From Microbacterium sp. SS28 (GTDB lineage Bacteria > Actinomycetota > Actinomycetes > Actinomycetales > Microbacteriaceae), in NCBI RefSeq assembly GCF_022761035.1, contig NZ_JAKWJP010000002.1, positions 186,001-250,000 of the forward strand: 64,000 bases of DNA. The letters run 5' to 3'. Below the pieces are notes generated by a model. That model was given only the letters and a program-made list of their open reading frames with translations, searched no databases and was not told where the DNA came from. A program made the translations under genes and the position numbers. The number at the start of each line of letters is the position of its first letter. Position 1 is the stretch's first letter. Below are positions 56,464-64,000 of the stretch, one piece after another.

Positions 56464-57716
56464 AGCTTCGTCCCCTCACCCTTGGCGGCGGGGTCCGTCG
56501 GCTCTCCGAGGACGGGTTCGTCGTCGTAGAGGCCGAAGTAGGTCGCCGCCGTGTCCATGTCCTTGTCTCCGCGGCCCGAGAGGCACACGGCCAGAACCGC
56601 GTCGGGGCCGAGCTCGCGCCCGAGGCGCAGCGCGCCCGCGAGGGCGTGCGCCGACTCGATGGCGGGGATGATGCCCTCGGTCCGGCTCAGGAGGCGGAGC
56701 GCCTGCATCGCCTCGTCGTCGGTCGCGGGGATGTACTCCGCGCGCCCGATCGACGCGAGCCAGGCGTGCTCAGGGCCGACGCCCGGGTAGTCGAGGCCCG
56801 CCGAGATCGAGTGCGACTCGATCGTCTGGCCGTCCTCGTCCTGGAGGACGTAGGTGCGCGCGCCGTGGAGCACGCCGGGGCGTCCGCGCTCGATCGAGGC
56901 GGCGTGACGGGGCGTGTCGACGCCGTCGCCCGCGGCCTCGACTCCGTAGAGCTTGACGCCCTCGTCGTCGAGGAACGCGTCGAACATGCCGATCGCGTTG
57001 GATCCGCCGCCGACGCACGCGACGACGGCATCCGGAAGCCGACCGATCTCGTCGAGGAGCTGCGCGCGCGCCTCTTCCCCGATGATCTTCTGGAAGTCGC
57101 GCACCATGGCGGGGAACGGATGCGGCCCCGCCGCCGTGCCGAAGATGTAGTTCGTCGACTCGACTGTCGCGACCCAGTCGCGGTACGCGTCGTTGATCGC
57201 GTCCTTGAGGGTGCGGGACCCGGTCTTGACGGGGATCACCTCGGCGCCGAGCAGGCGCATCCGTGCGACGTTGAGGGCCTGTCGCTCGGTGTCGACCTCG
57301 CCCATGTAGATGGTGCACTCGAAGCCGAAGAGCGCCGCCGCCGTCGCCGTCGCGACGCCGTGCTGGCCGGCACCCGTCTCGGCGATGACGCGCGTCTTGC
57401 CGAGGCGCTTGGTCAGCAGCGCCTGTCCGAGCACGTTGTTGATCTTGTGCGAGCCGGTGTGGTTGAGGTCCTCGCGCTTGAGGAAGACGCGCGCGCCGCC
57501 CGCGTGGGCGGCGAACCGCGGCACCTCGGTCAGGACCGACGGGCGGCCCGCGTACGAGCGCAGGAGCTCGGCGAACTCGTCCTGGAATGCGGGGTCGACG
57601 ATCGCCGTCTCGTACACGGCGGTCAGTTCGTCGATCGCGGCGATGAGCGACTCGGGCATGTAGCGCCCGCCGAACTCGCCGAAGAAGGGCCCTGCGGCCT
57701 CGCGCAGCTGCGTCAC
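56460..57716 (-). CDS. trpB: Tryptophan synthase beta subunit
   Basis: PLP enzyme (418 residues) that joins indole and serine to make tryptophan. The Schiff-base lysine is Lys91 in [13 protein letters not shown]; the substrate loop [16 protein letters not shown] and the glycine-rich cofactor motif [14 protein letters not shown] follow. A short extra segment after the N-terminus is within family range. GTG start inside the trpC stop (GTGA). Confidence 0.97.
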   Translation of the reverse strand: MTQLREAAGPFFGEFGGRYMPESLIAAIDELTAVYETAIVDPAFQDEFAELLRSYAGRPSVLTEVPRFAAHAGGARVFLKREDLNHTGSHKINNVLGQALLTKRLGKTRVIAETGAGQHGVATATAAALFGFECTIYMGEVDTERQALNVARMRLLGAEVIPVKTGSRTLKDAINDAYRDWVATVESTNYIFGTAAGPHPFPAMVRDFQKIIGEEARAQLLDEIGRLPDAVVACVGGGSNAIGMFDAFLDDEGVKLYGVEAAGDGVDTPRHAASIERGRPGVLHGARTYVLQDEDGQTIESHSISAGLDYPGVGPEHAWLASIGRAEYIPATDDEAMQALRLLSRTEGIIPAIESAHALAGALRLGRELGPDAVLAVCLSGRGDKDMDTAATYFGLYDDEPVLGEPTDPAAKGEGTKL

Positions 57717-58489
57717 TTTCCCGCCTCCAGGAATGCACCGAGGGTCGCGACCGGATCGCCGGTCACGAGCGCCTCGCCGATGAGCACCACGTCGGCACCC
57801 GCCGCGCGGTAGTGCGCGACATCCGCCGGTGTCAGGACCGCCGACTCGGCGATCTTGATCGCGTCGGCCGGGATGCGCTCCGCGAGCCGGCCGAACAGGT
57901 CGCGGTCGAGCGCGAACGTCGAGAGATCGCGCGCGTTGACGCCCACGAGCCGCGCGCCGATGTCGGCGGCGCGGTCGACCTCGTCGGCCGAGTGGGTCTC
58001 TACGAGGGGTGTCATGCCGAGCTCGAGCGTGAGCGCGTGCAGACGCGCGAGGACGTCCTGCTCGAGCGCCGCCACGATGAGCAGCACGAGGTCGGCACCC
58101 GAGGCGCGGGCCTCCAGCACCTGGTACTCGGTCGCGATGAAGTCCTTGCGCAGGACCGGCAGAGCCACGGACGCCTTGACGGCCTCGAGGTCCGCGAGGC
58201 TGCCCTTGAAGCGGCGACCCTCCGTGAGGACCGAGATCGCCGAGGCGCCCCCCTGCTCGTAGAGGCGCGCCTGGAGCGCGGGGTCCGGGATGTCGGCGAG
58301 ATCGCCGCGCGAGGGGCTCGCGCGCTTCACCTCGGCGATGATCTTGACGCGGTCGGCGGGCGCGAGGGCTGCGAGGGCGTCGCGCGCAGGGCTCTGCGCG
58401 AGCGCCGCCCGCTCGACGACGGCGAGAGGGCGCTCGGTCGCGCGCGTCTCGGCATCCTCCACCGCGCCGGCCGTGAGGTCGGCGAGCAT
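57713..58489 (-). CDS. trpC: Indole-3-glycerol phosphate synthase
   Basis: TIM-barrel enzyme (258 residues) that cyclises CdRP to indole-3-glycerol phosphate. Catalytic lysines appear in [17 protein letters not shown] and [15 protein letters not shown], with Glu in [13 protein letters not shown] and the phosphate-binding end [15 protein letters not shown]. The ATG at 58489 lies two bases after the HGxxPAAW stop; a longer frame is a shadow. trpD and trpF functions must be supplied elsewhere (in many actinobacteria PriA covers TrpF). Confidence 0.95.
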   Translation of the reverse strand: MLADLTAGAVEDAETRATERPLAVVERAALAQSPARDALAALAPADRVKIIAEVKRASPSRGDLADIPDPALQARLYEQGGASAISVLTEGRRFKGSLADLEAVKASVALPVLRKDFIATEYQVLEARASGADLVLLIVAALEQDVLARLHALTLELGMTPLVETHSADEVDRAADIGARLVGVNARDLSTFALDRDLFGRLAERIPADAIKIAESAVLTPADVAHYRAAGADVVLIGEALVTGDPVATLGAFLEAGK

Positions 58490-58491
58490 GC

Positions 58492-58722
58492 TCAGTGCTC
58501 TTTCGGCGAGTACTTCGGGCCGTTGACGCCGTAACCGGCCTTCGCCATTCCCCAGCCCACGAGGAGGCCGACGATGAGAAGACCGGCCGAAGCCCACACC
58601 CCGGCCGGGATGTCCATGAAGAAGAACAGCGTGCCGATCGCCACCGCGACGAGCATGATCACGACGGCCGTCCACGCGGCGGGCGAGTGTCCGTGGCCAG
58701 GGTCGCCGATGTGGTTGCTCAT
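58492..58722 (-). CDS. HGxxPAAW-family small membrane protein
   Basis: 76-residue protein with the name-giving motif HGHSPAAW near the N-terminus and two transmembrane helices (about 19-37 and 42-62), ending in a polar tail. The family is almost always found inside actinobacterial trp operons, next to trpC; no function is known. GGAGG ribosome site. It may be a regulator or scaffold for tryptophan enzymes at the membrane; that is speculation from context. Confidence 0.85.
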   Translation of the reverse strand: MSNHIGDPGHGHSPAAWTAVVIMLVAVAIGTLFFFMDIPAGVWASAGLLIVGLLVGWGMAKAGYGVNGPKYSPKEH

Positions 58723-58755
58723 GGTTTTCCTCCGTATTGCGCGGGCTGGGTCAGT

Positions 58756-59358
58756 CTAGCGGGCGGTCGGGTCGTCGCCGCGCGACAGGTCGTCCCACGA
58801 GTCGATCGCATCGTGGGGACGGGATGCCGCCGGCCCGGTGGCCGCCGCAGGAGCGGCATCCGTCCGGTACTTGCGCCCGCTCCCCCGCCACTGTCGCGCC
58901 GTCGCGACGGCGAACAGCCCCGCGGCGAGCAGGACGATCCATGCGGCGAGCGTCACGGCGGGCCACGGCGTCGAGCCGATCGAGACGACGAGCGCCGTCA
59001 CGGCTTCGGTGCCCGTGAGGCCCGTCGCGGTCGTGACGGTCGCCGCGACCGCGGCGATGGGCGGCGCCGCGACGATCTGCGCCGTGAGGACGCCCAGCAC
59101 GACAGCGATGACGACGGTGAGCGCGCCGAAGATGCAGCGCAGGACCAGACCCACGATCGACAGGGCTCCGCCGAGCGCGAGCACGGCGAGGCTCAGCGGC
59201 GCGAGGACGGGGATGGCGGCGGCCCCGGGAACCGCGAGCGGGTGCGCGGCGCCGTCCGCGAGCACGACAGTGAGCCACGTCTGGGTCGACGAGATGATGC
59301 CGATCGCGCCCGCGAGCACGATCGCCGCGACGGTGAGGAGGCGCGCGCGCGCGATCAC
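58756..59358 (-). CDS. Trp-biosynthesis-associated membrane protein
   Basis: 200-residue integral membrane protein of the actinobacterial family found with trp genes (TIGR02234-type). About four transmembrane helices and a polar C-terminal tail that ends [14 protein letters not shown]. Role unknown; a role in tryptophan production or transport has been proposed only from gene neighbourhood. GTG start overlaps the hisI stop (GTGA), joining the his and trp parts into one operon. No trpE lies between hisI and this gene. Confidence 0.85.
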   Translation of the reverse strand: MIARARLLTVAAIVLAGAIGIISSTQTWLTVVLADGAAHPLAVPGAAAIPVLAPLSLAVLALGGALSIVGLVLRCIFGALTVVIAVVLGVLTAQIVAAPPIAAVAATVTTATGLTGTEAVTALVVSIGSTPWPAVTLAAWIVLLAAGLFAVATARQWRGSGRKYRTDAAPAAATGPAASRPHDAIDSWDDLSRGDDPTAR

Positions 59359-59732
59359 GGCTGGGGGCCGCGGACCGGGGCGAGGTCGTCGGCGTCGAAG
59401 CACGTGCGCGTGCCGGTGTGGCACGCGGGGCCGATCTGCTCCACCTCGAGGAGGATCGCGTCGCCGTCGCAGTCCAGGCGTGCGCCGCGGACGAGCTGGA
59501 TGTGGCCGGAGGTGTCGCCCTTGCGCCAGTACTCCTGGCGCGATCGCGACCAGAAGGTGACGCGGCCTTCCGTCAGCGTGCGGCGCAGGGCCTCGGCATC
59601 CATCCATCCGAGCATGAGGACCTCGCGCGTGTCCCACTGCTGCACGATCGCGGCGACGAGGCCGACGTCGTTGAACGCGACGCGCGCGATGCGCTCCTCG
59701 ACGGACTCGGAGCCTGCCGCTGTCTCCGTCAT
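59355..59732 (-). CDS. hisI: Phosphoribosyl-AMP cyclohydrolase
   Basis: Third step of histidine synthesis (125 residues). The Zn/Mg site cysteines and aspartates appear in [10 protein letters not shown] and HTGTRTCFD, with the active-site loop [14 protein letters not shown]. Not fused to hisE, which is a separate gene here. ATG overlaps the hisF stop (ATGA). Confidence 0.95.
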   Translation of the reverse strand: MTETAAGSESVEERIARVAFNDVGLVAAIVQQWDTREVLMLGWMDAEALRRTLTEGRVTFWSRSRQEYWRKGDTSGHIQLVRGARLDCDGDAILLEVEQIGPACHTGTRTCFDADDLAPVRGPQP

Positions 59733-60508
59733 GCTGTCGCTCCCGTCTCGCGGACATCGATGCCGTCCGACACGAGCGCCGCCTTGACGTCGCCGACGGT
59801 GAGCTGGCCGGAGTGGAAGACGGATGCCGCGAGCACGGCGTCCGCGCCCGCGCGGATCGCGGGCGCGAAGTGCTCGACCGACCCGGCGCCGCCGGAAGCG
59901 ATGACGGGGACGCTCGAGAGCTCGCGCATGAGAGCGACGAGCTCGAGGTCGAAGCCCTCGCGCGTGCCGTCGGCGTCGATCGAGTTGACCAGCAGCTCGC
60001 CCGCCCCGCGCTCGATCGCCTCGCGGGCCCAGGCCAGCGCGTCGAGGGTCGTCTCGGTGCGGCCGCCGTGGGTCGTCACGACGAAGCCGGAGTCCGTCGC
60101 CGAAGAGCGCTTGACGTCGAGCGAGAGCACGAGCACCTGAGCGCCGAAGCGGTCGGCGATCTCATCGAGGAGGTCGGGGCGCGCGATGGCGGCCGAGTTG
60201 ACGCCGATCTTGTCCGCGCCGACCGAGAGCAGCCGCGCGACGTCGTCCGCGGAGCGCACTCCCCCGCCGACCGTGAGCGGGATGAAGACCTCTTCTGCCG
60301 TCCGGCGCACGACGTCGTAGGTCGTCGAGCGCTCGTCGACGGTCGCCGTGACGTCGAGGAAGGTGAGCTCGTCGGCGCCCTGCTCGAAGTAGAGCCGTGC
60401 GAGCTCGACGGGATCGCCCATGTCGCGCAGGTTCTCGAAGTTGACGCCCTTCACGACGCGCCCCGCCGCGACGTCGAGACACGGGATGACGCGGCACACG
60501 AGGCTCAT
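59729..60508 (-). CDS. hisF: Imidazole glycerol phosphate synthase cyclase subunit
   Basis: TIM-barrel cyclase (259 residues) that uses ammonia from HisH. Catalytic Asp is in [15 protein letters not shown] and the second Asp in LSLDVKRS; the phosphate sites are GGVRS and the C-terminal GGAGSVEHF. The ATG shares one base with the hisG stop (TGATG). hisH and hisA are not adjacent here. Confidence 0.96.
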   Translation of the reverse strand: MSLVCRVIPCLDVAAGRVVKGVNFENLRDMGDPVELARLYFEQGADELTFLDVTATVDERSTTYDVVRRTAEEVFIPLTVGGGVRSADDVARLLSVGADKIGVNSAAIARPDLLDEIADRFGAQVLVLSLDVKRSSATDSGFVVTTHGGRTETTLDALAWAREAIERGAGELLVNSIDADGTREGFDLELVALMRELSSVPVIASGGAGSVEHFAPAIRAGADAVLAASVFHSGQLTVGDVKAALVSDGIDVRETGATA

Positions 60509-61350
60509 CAGAGCCTCGCGTTGTGGATCGGCGTCACGAGGATCGCGCGCGCGCCGATCGCGTAGAGGGCGTCCATGACCTGGTTGACGCCCTTGCTGGG
60601 GCTCATGACGCGCACGGCGACCCACGCCGGGTCGCGCAGGGGCGAGATCGTGGGCGACTCGATGCCGGGCGCCAGCTTGACGGCCTCGTCGACGAGCTCA
60701 GCCGGCAGGTCGTAGTCGATCAGGACGTAGCGGCGCGCGACGAGGACGCCGCGCAGGCGGCGCAGCAGCGTCTCGGTGCCGTCGATGTCGTCGGGCCCCG
60801 TGATCAGGACGGCCTCGGACTCGAGGATCGGCGGGCCGAAGATCTCGAGCCCCGCCTGACGCAGCGTCGTGCCGGTCTCGACGACGTCCGCGATGGCATC
60901 GGCGACGCCGAGACGGACGGCGGACTCGACCGCGCCGTCGAGCGGGACGAGGTCGACGGCGATGCCGCGCTCATCGAGGAAGGCGTCGACGAGGCCCGGG
61001 TAGGACGTCGCGATGCGGGTCCCCTGGAGATCGGCGAGGTCCTGGAACTTGCCGCGGGGTGCGGCGAAGCGGAACGTCGAGGTCGCGAACCCGAGCGCTT
61101 CGATCTCGCGGGCACCCGGCATCCGGGCGTCGAAGAGCAGATCACGACCCGTGATGCCGACGTCGAGGGCGCCCGAACCGACGTAGGTCGCGATGTCCTT
61201 GGGGCGCAGGTAGAAGAACTCGACCTCGTTCTGGGGGTCGATGACGTGCAGATCCTTGGGATCGCGGCGACCGGTGTACCCGGCCTCGTGCAGCATCTCG
61301 GAGGCGGTATCGGCGAGCGAGCCCTTGTTGGGCACGGCGATGCGCAGCAT
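60508..61350 (-). CDS. hisG: ATP phosphoribosyltransferase (long form)
   Basis: First enzyme of histidine synthesis, 280 residues, the long HisG with a C-terminal regulatory domain (about 205-280) that binds histidine for feedback inhibition. Catalytic-domain motifs [20 protein letters not shown] and [14 protein letters not shown] and the PRPP loop [16 protein letters not shown] are present. It lies 43 bases after hisE. Confidence 0.96.
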   Translation of the reverse strand: MLRIAVPNKGSLADTASEMLHEAGYTGRRDPKDLHVIDPQNEVEFFYLRPKDIATYVGSGALDVGITGRDLLFDARMPGAREIEALGFATSTFRFAAPRGKFQDLADLQGTRIATSYPGLVDAFLDERGIAVDLVPLDGAVESAVRLGVADAIADVVETGTTLRQAGLEIFGPPILESEAVLITGPDDIDGTETLLRRLRGVLVARRYVLIDYDLPAELVDEAVKLAPGIESPTISPLRDPAWVAVRVMSPSKGVNQVMDALYAIGARAILVTPIHNARL

Positions 61351-61393
61351 GTGGGGACTTTCGGGTCGGAGCGTCGAGGGTCGGAGGCGGCGC

Positions 61394-61660
61394 TCAGAGA
61401 TGTCGGTAGACGTCCTCGAGCCCGAGCCCCTTCGAGATCATGATGACCTGGAGGTGGTACAGCAGCTGCGAGATCTCTTCGGCCGTGGCATCCGTCGACT
61501 CGTACTCGGCCGCCATCCACACCTCGGCGGCCTCTTCGACGATCTTCTTGCCGATGTAGTGGACACCGGCGTCGAGCTCGGCGACCGTGCCCGATCCTTC
61601 GGGGCGCTCCACCGCTTTCGCGGAGAGCTCGGCGAACAGCTCGTCGAACGTCTTCACCAT
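61394..61660 (-). CDS. hisE: Phosphoribosyl-ATP diphosphatase
   Basis: Small MazG-like hydrolase (88 residues) for the second step of histidine synthesis. The metal-binding motif is [17 protein letters not shown] followed by [14 protein letters not shown]. First gene of the his-trp string on the minus strand. No clear promoter hexamer at leaderless spacing was found. Confidence 0.93.
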   Translation of the reverse strand: MVKTFDELFAELSAKAVERPEGSGTVAELDAGVHYIGKKIVEEAAEVWMAAEYESTDATAEEISQLLYHLQVIMISKGLGLEDVYRHL

Positions 61661-61718
61661 GCCAGGGTAGCGCCCTTCGACACTCGCGCTCCGCGCGCTG
61701 CTCCGGAAGCGGGCGCCG

Positions 61719-61736
61719 CGCGGGCCGTGGCCCGCG
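61719..61736 (-). terminator. GC hairpin after rpe
   Basis: CGCGGG pairs with CCCGCG around a CCGTGG loop, 15 bases beyond the rpe stop on the minus strand. It may partly insulate rpe from hisE. Confidence 0.4.
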
Positions 61737-61750
61737 TGACGCCGACAGCC

Positions 61751-62428
61751 TCAGTGGGAGTGCGCCGCGATCCCCCGCAATGCCGTGATCGCGAGCCCCG
61801 GATCGGCCGCGCCGAACACGGCGGACCCCGCGACGAAGGTGTCGGCGCCGGCCTCGGCGGCCTGCGCGATCGTCGACTCGCCGATGCCGCCGTCGACCTG
61901 CAGCCACACGGCGGAGCCGCGGCGCTTGGCCTCGTCGGCGAGCCGGCGCAGCTTGGGCATCGTCTCGGGCATGAACGACTGCCCGCCGAAGCCCGGCTCG
62001 ACGGTCATGACGAGGATCTGGTCGAAGTCGTCGAGGAGGTCGAACAGGCTCTCGACGGGGGTCGCGGGCTTGACGGCGACGCCCGCGCGCGCGCCGATCG
62101 ACCGCAGCCGGCGGGCGAGGGCCACGGGCTCGGTCGCCGCTTCGAGGTGGAAGGTCACCGATGCGGCGCCGATCTCGGCGTACTCCGGCGCCCAGCGGTC
62201 GGGGTCGGCGATCATGAGGTGCACGTCGAGCGGCACGGGGCTCGTCGCCTGGATCCGCTCGACCATCTGCGGACCGAACGTGAGGTTCGGCACGAAGTGG
62301 TTGTCCATGACGTCGACGTGGACGAAGTCCGCCTCCGCGATGCGCGCGAGCTCGGCCTGCATGTTGACGAAGTCGGCAGCCAGGATGCTGGGGTTGATCC
62401 GGATGCGGTCCTGGTCGTGGCGCGGCAT
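61751..62428 (-). CDS. rpe: Ribulose-phosphate 3-epimerase
   Basis: Pentose phosphate pathway TIM-barrel enzyme (225 residues) that interconverts ribulose 5-phosphate and xylulose 5-phosphate. The opening NPSILAADFVNMQAELARI, the acid FVHVDVMDNHFVPNLTFGP with catalytic Asp and metal His, and LVMTVEPGFGGQSF with the second Asp are intact. A CATAAT hexamer six bases before the ATG overlaps the -10 of the divergent glutaminase gene. Confidence 0.96.
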   Translation of the reverse strand: MPRHDQDRIRINPSILAADFVNMQAELARIAEADFVHVDVMDNHFVPNLTFGPQMVERIQATSPVPLDVHLMIADPDRWAPEYAEIGAASVTFHLEAATEPVALARRLRSIGARAGVAVKPATPVESLFDLLDDFDQILVMTVEPGFGGQSFMPETMPKLRRLADEAKRRGSAVWLQVDGGIGESTIAQAAEAGADTFVAGSAVFGAADPGLAITALRGIAAHSH

Positions 62429-62434
62429 CCGTCC

Positions 62435-62442
62435 ATTATGGT
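62435..62442. promoter_or_regulatory. Overlapping divergent -10 elements of rpe and glsA
   Basis: Minus-strand CATAAT (62435-62440) and plus-strand TATGGT (62437-62442) overlap by four bases. Each sits exactly six bases from its own start codon (62428 and 62449), so both genes look leaderless and cannot be transcribed at the same moment from this site. Confidence 0.55.
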
Positions 62443-62448
62443 CGAGCC

Positions 62449-63621
62449 GTGGATCCCATCGTGGCGCTCATGCAGCAGGTCGTGGACGACGTCTCGGATG
62501 ACGACAGCGGCTCCCCCGCGTCCTACATCCCCGAACTCGCGACCGTCGACCCCGATCGTCTGGCGTTCGCCGTCGTCGGCCCGCGCGGCATCGTGCGCTC
62601 GGTCGGCGACGACGAGGTCGAGTTCACGATCCAGTCGATCTCGAAGCCCTTCGTCCTCGCGCACGTGCTGTCGCGGCAGGGGCTCGACGCCGTCATGAAG
62701 CGCGTCGGCACCGAGCCGAGCGGCGAGCCGTTCAACGCCATCAGCCTCGAAGAGGGCACCGGCCGCCCCGAGAACCCCATGGTGAACGCGGGCGCGATCG
62801 CCACGACGGGCATGGTGGAGGGAGCGGATGTCGCGGAGCGCACGCGGCGGATCCTCGAGACCCTCTCGGCGTTCGCGGGCCGCGAGCTGCGCGTCGACGA
62901 GTCGGTCTACCGGTCGGAATCCACGACGGGTGACCGCAACCGCGCACTCGGGCACCTCATGCGCTCGTACGGCATCGTCGACGCCCCCGTCGACGTCGCC
63001 CTCGAGACCTACTTCCGGCAGTGCTCGATCCTCGTGACGGTGAGGGACCTCTCGGTCATGGCGTCGACGCTCGCGTTCGGCGGTGTCAACCCCGTCACGG
63101 GTGAGCGTGTCGCCTCGGAGCGCGTCGCGCGCGACGTGCTCTCGATCATGTCGAGCTGCGGCATGTACGACTTCTCGGGCGAGTGGCTCCTGCGCGTCGG
63201 GCTGCCCGCGAAGAGCGGCGTCAGCGGCGGCGTGCTCGCGGTCGCGCCGTCCCAGTTCGGCGTCGCGGCGTTCAGTCCGCGCTTGGACCGGCACGGGAAC
63301 AGCGTGCGCGGGCAAGCGATCGTCGCGACGATGTCGGACCGGATGGGGATGCATCTGCTGGAGCCCCACGAGAGCATCTCGCAGCCGATCGTCGACATCA
63401 CCGAGACCCCGGAGGGACGCGTCATCCGGCTCAGCGGAGAGCTCGGGTTCGCGGCGGCCGAGCGCGTCCTCGCCGTCCTGCGCGACCTGGCCGTCGCCAC
63501 CCCGTCGGGCTCGACCATCAGCCTCGACGCCCGCGAACTCGCCCGCTCGCACCCCGCCGCACTCGTCGCCTTGAAGGTCGAGCTCGACGGGCTCCCGGCA
63601 TCGATCACGCTGCTGGAGTGA
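62449..63621 (+). CDS. glsA: Glutaminase with C-terminal STAS-like domain
   Basis: Hydrolyses glutamine to glutamate and ammonia. 390 residues: a serine-beta-lactamase-like glutaminase domain (about 1-300) with the catalytic SxxK Ser63-Lys66 (QSISKPFV), the GTGRPENPMVNAGAIA loop and YRSESTTGDRNRAL; then an extra domain (about 310-385) resembling STAS/anti-sigma-antagonist proteins (ITETPEGRVIRLSGELGFAAAERVLAVLRDL). Plain GlsA is about 310 residues, so the tail is an added regulatory domain. GTG start. Confidence 0.92.
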   Translation: MDPIVALMQQVVDDVSDDDSGSPASYIPELATVDPDRLAFAVVGPRGIVRSVGDDEVEFTIQSISKPFVLAHVLSRQGLDAVMKRVGTEPSGEPFNAISLEEGTGRPENPMVNAGAIATTGMVEGADVAERTRRILETLSAFAGRELRVDESVYRSESTTGDRNRALGHLMRSYGIVDAPVDVALETYFRQCSILVTVRDLSVMASTLAFGGVNPVTGERVASERVARDVLSIMSSCGMYDFSGEWLLRVGLPAKSGVSGGVLAVAPSQFGVAAFSPRLDRHGNSVRGQAIVATMSDRMGMHLLEPHESISQPIVDITETPEGRVIRLSGELGFAAAERVLAVLRDLAVATPSGSTISLDARELARSHPAALVALKVELDGLPASITLLE

Positions 63622-63715
63622 CCGTCTGGGCGGGCGTGCGGCAGGGGTTCTCGTCGAGACAGATGACGTGCGGCTCGGTCTCGGCGGAATCTGCTGATTG
63701 AGCGGAGCGCGCTGG

Positions 63716-64000
63716 TCAGACGCGCCGCAGGAGCGAGATCGACATCGCGTCGGTGTTGTGGCGGTGCGGCCAGAGCTGCGCGCGCAGCGAGCCGTCGGCC
63801 TGCGCCGGCAGCCGCGGGTCGGTCGACGCGACGCGCGCGACGACAGCCCGCGCGTCGACCTCCTCGAGCGACGAGCCGAATGCGCGTCGCACCTCGGCGA
63901 CGACACCGGACGTCTCTGCGAGATGCGGCGAGCACGTGATGTACGCGACGATCCCGCCGGGGCGGAGCGCCAGGACCGCGGCCGAGAGGAGCTCGGTCTG
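63716..64000 (-). CDS. rsmB: 16S rRNA m5C967 methyltransferase, 3' end (partial)
   Basis: C-terminal 94 codons of an RsmB/NOP-type RNA cytosine-C5 methyltransferase cut by the window edge; the gene continues beyond 64000. The motif IVAYITCSPHLAETSGVV, with the catalytic motif VI cysteine in TCS, and the ending LWPHRHNTDAMSISLLRRV are typical of Sun/RsmB. In actinobacteria it commonly sits with rpe. The 94-base gap before it holds no gene. Confidence 0.9.
   Translation of the reverse strand, partial: QTELLSAAVLALRPGGIVAYITCSPHLAETSGVVAEVRRAFGSSLEEVDARAVVARVASTDPRLPAQADGSLRAQLWPHRHNTDAMSISLLRRV

Overview
This window is chromosomal DNA from a high-GC Gram-positive actinobacterium, most likely Microbacteriaceae and probably Microbacterium or a close relative. 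The evidence is very high GC with strongly GC-biased third codon positions, frequent GTG starts, RbpA, PafBC, HelY, an ANTAR-type PdtaR regulator and HGxxPAAW/DUF6458/DUF6510 small proteins. The gene order hisE-hisG-hisF-hisI-(membrane proteins)-trpC-trpB-trpA-lgt-gltB-gltD-pyk also fits. Genus assignment is inference. The window is gene-dense: the longest stretch without a gene is the 233 bases at 28703-28935. There is no CRISPR array, transposase, prophage, rRNA or replication origin.

Layout. 1-5.2 kb: a small-molecule kinase, then a complete fructose PTS operon (fruR-fruK-EIIABC-HPr) ending in a strong terminator. 5.2-9.3 kb: UlaG-like hydrolase, tRNA-Glu with its own promoter and terminator, M20 peptidase-uppP, PAC2 protein. 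9.4-19.7 kb: a plus-strand housekeeping run (HAD phosphatase-trmI, FKBP lipoprotein, pafB-pafC, tatA-tatC-helY, lnt) closed by convergent rbpA. 19.9-24.7 kb: nfeD-SPFH-GDPD membrane operon, SDR, DUF308 and AEC transporter. 24.8-28.7 kb: a tightly coupled sulfite-oxidase-like / ferredoxin reductase / DUF6510 set, SRPBCC protein, MBL hydrolase, patatin. 28.9-33.1 kb: AraC-GyrI regulator, MFS permease and psuG-psuK for pseudouridine breakdown. 33.1-40.7 kb: accessory metabolism (ArsR-SRPBCC pair, DHFR-like reductase, GDSL esterase, MFS, luciferase-like oxidoreductase, phosphoribosyltransferase, DUF885). 40.7-46.9 kb: polA, hotdog thioesterase, pdtaR, tRNA-Leu with a duplicated 3' end, APC permease, SHOCT protein. 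46.9-64 kb: central and amino-acid metabolism on the minus strand (pyk, gltD, gltB, lgt, trpA, trpB, trpC, hisI, hisF, hisG, hisE, rpe), then glutaminase and the 3' end of rsmB.

How genes work together. Many adjacent genes overlap by ATGA or GTGA, which implies translational coupling. Many single genes and operon leaders instead show a TANNNT hexamer exactly six bases before the start codon, the signature of leaderless mRNA. The gltBD, trp, his and glutaminase genes share glutamine/glutamate chemistry; trpE, trpD, hisA and hisH are not in the window.

I found no clearly undescribed enzymatic system. The strongest non-gene signal is a 7-mer, GGATGCC / GGCATCC. It is scattered through the window at several times chance frequency and is built as inverted pairs into three intrinsic terminators, an arrangement reminiscent of uptake-signal sequences.
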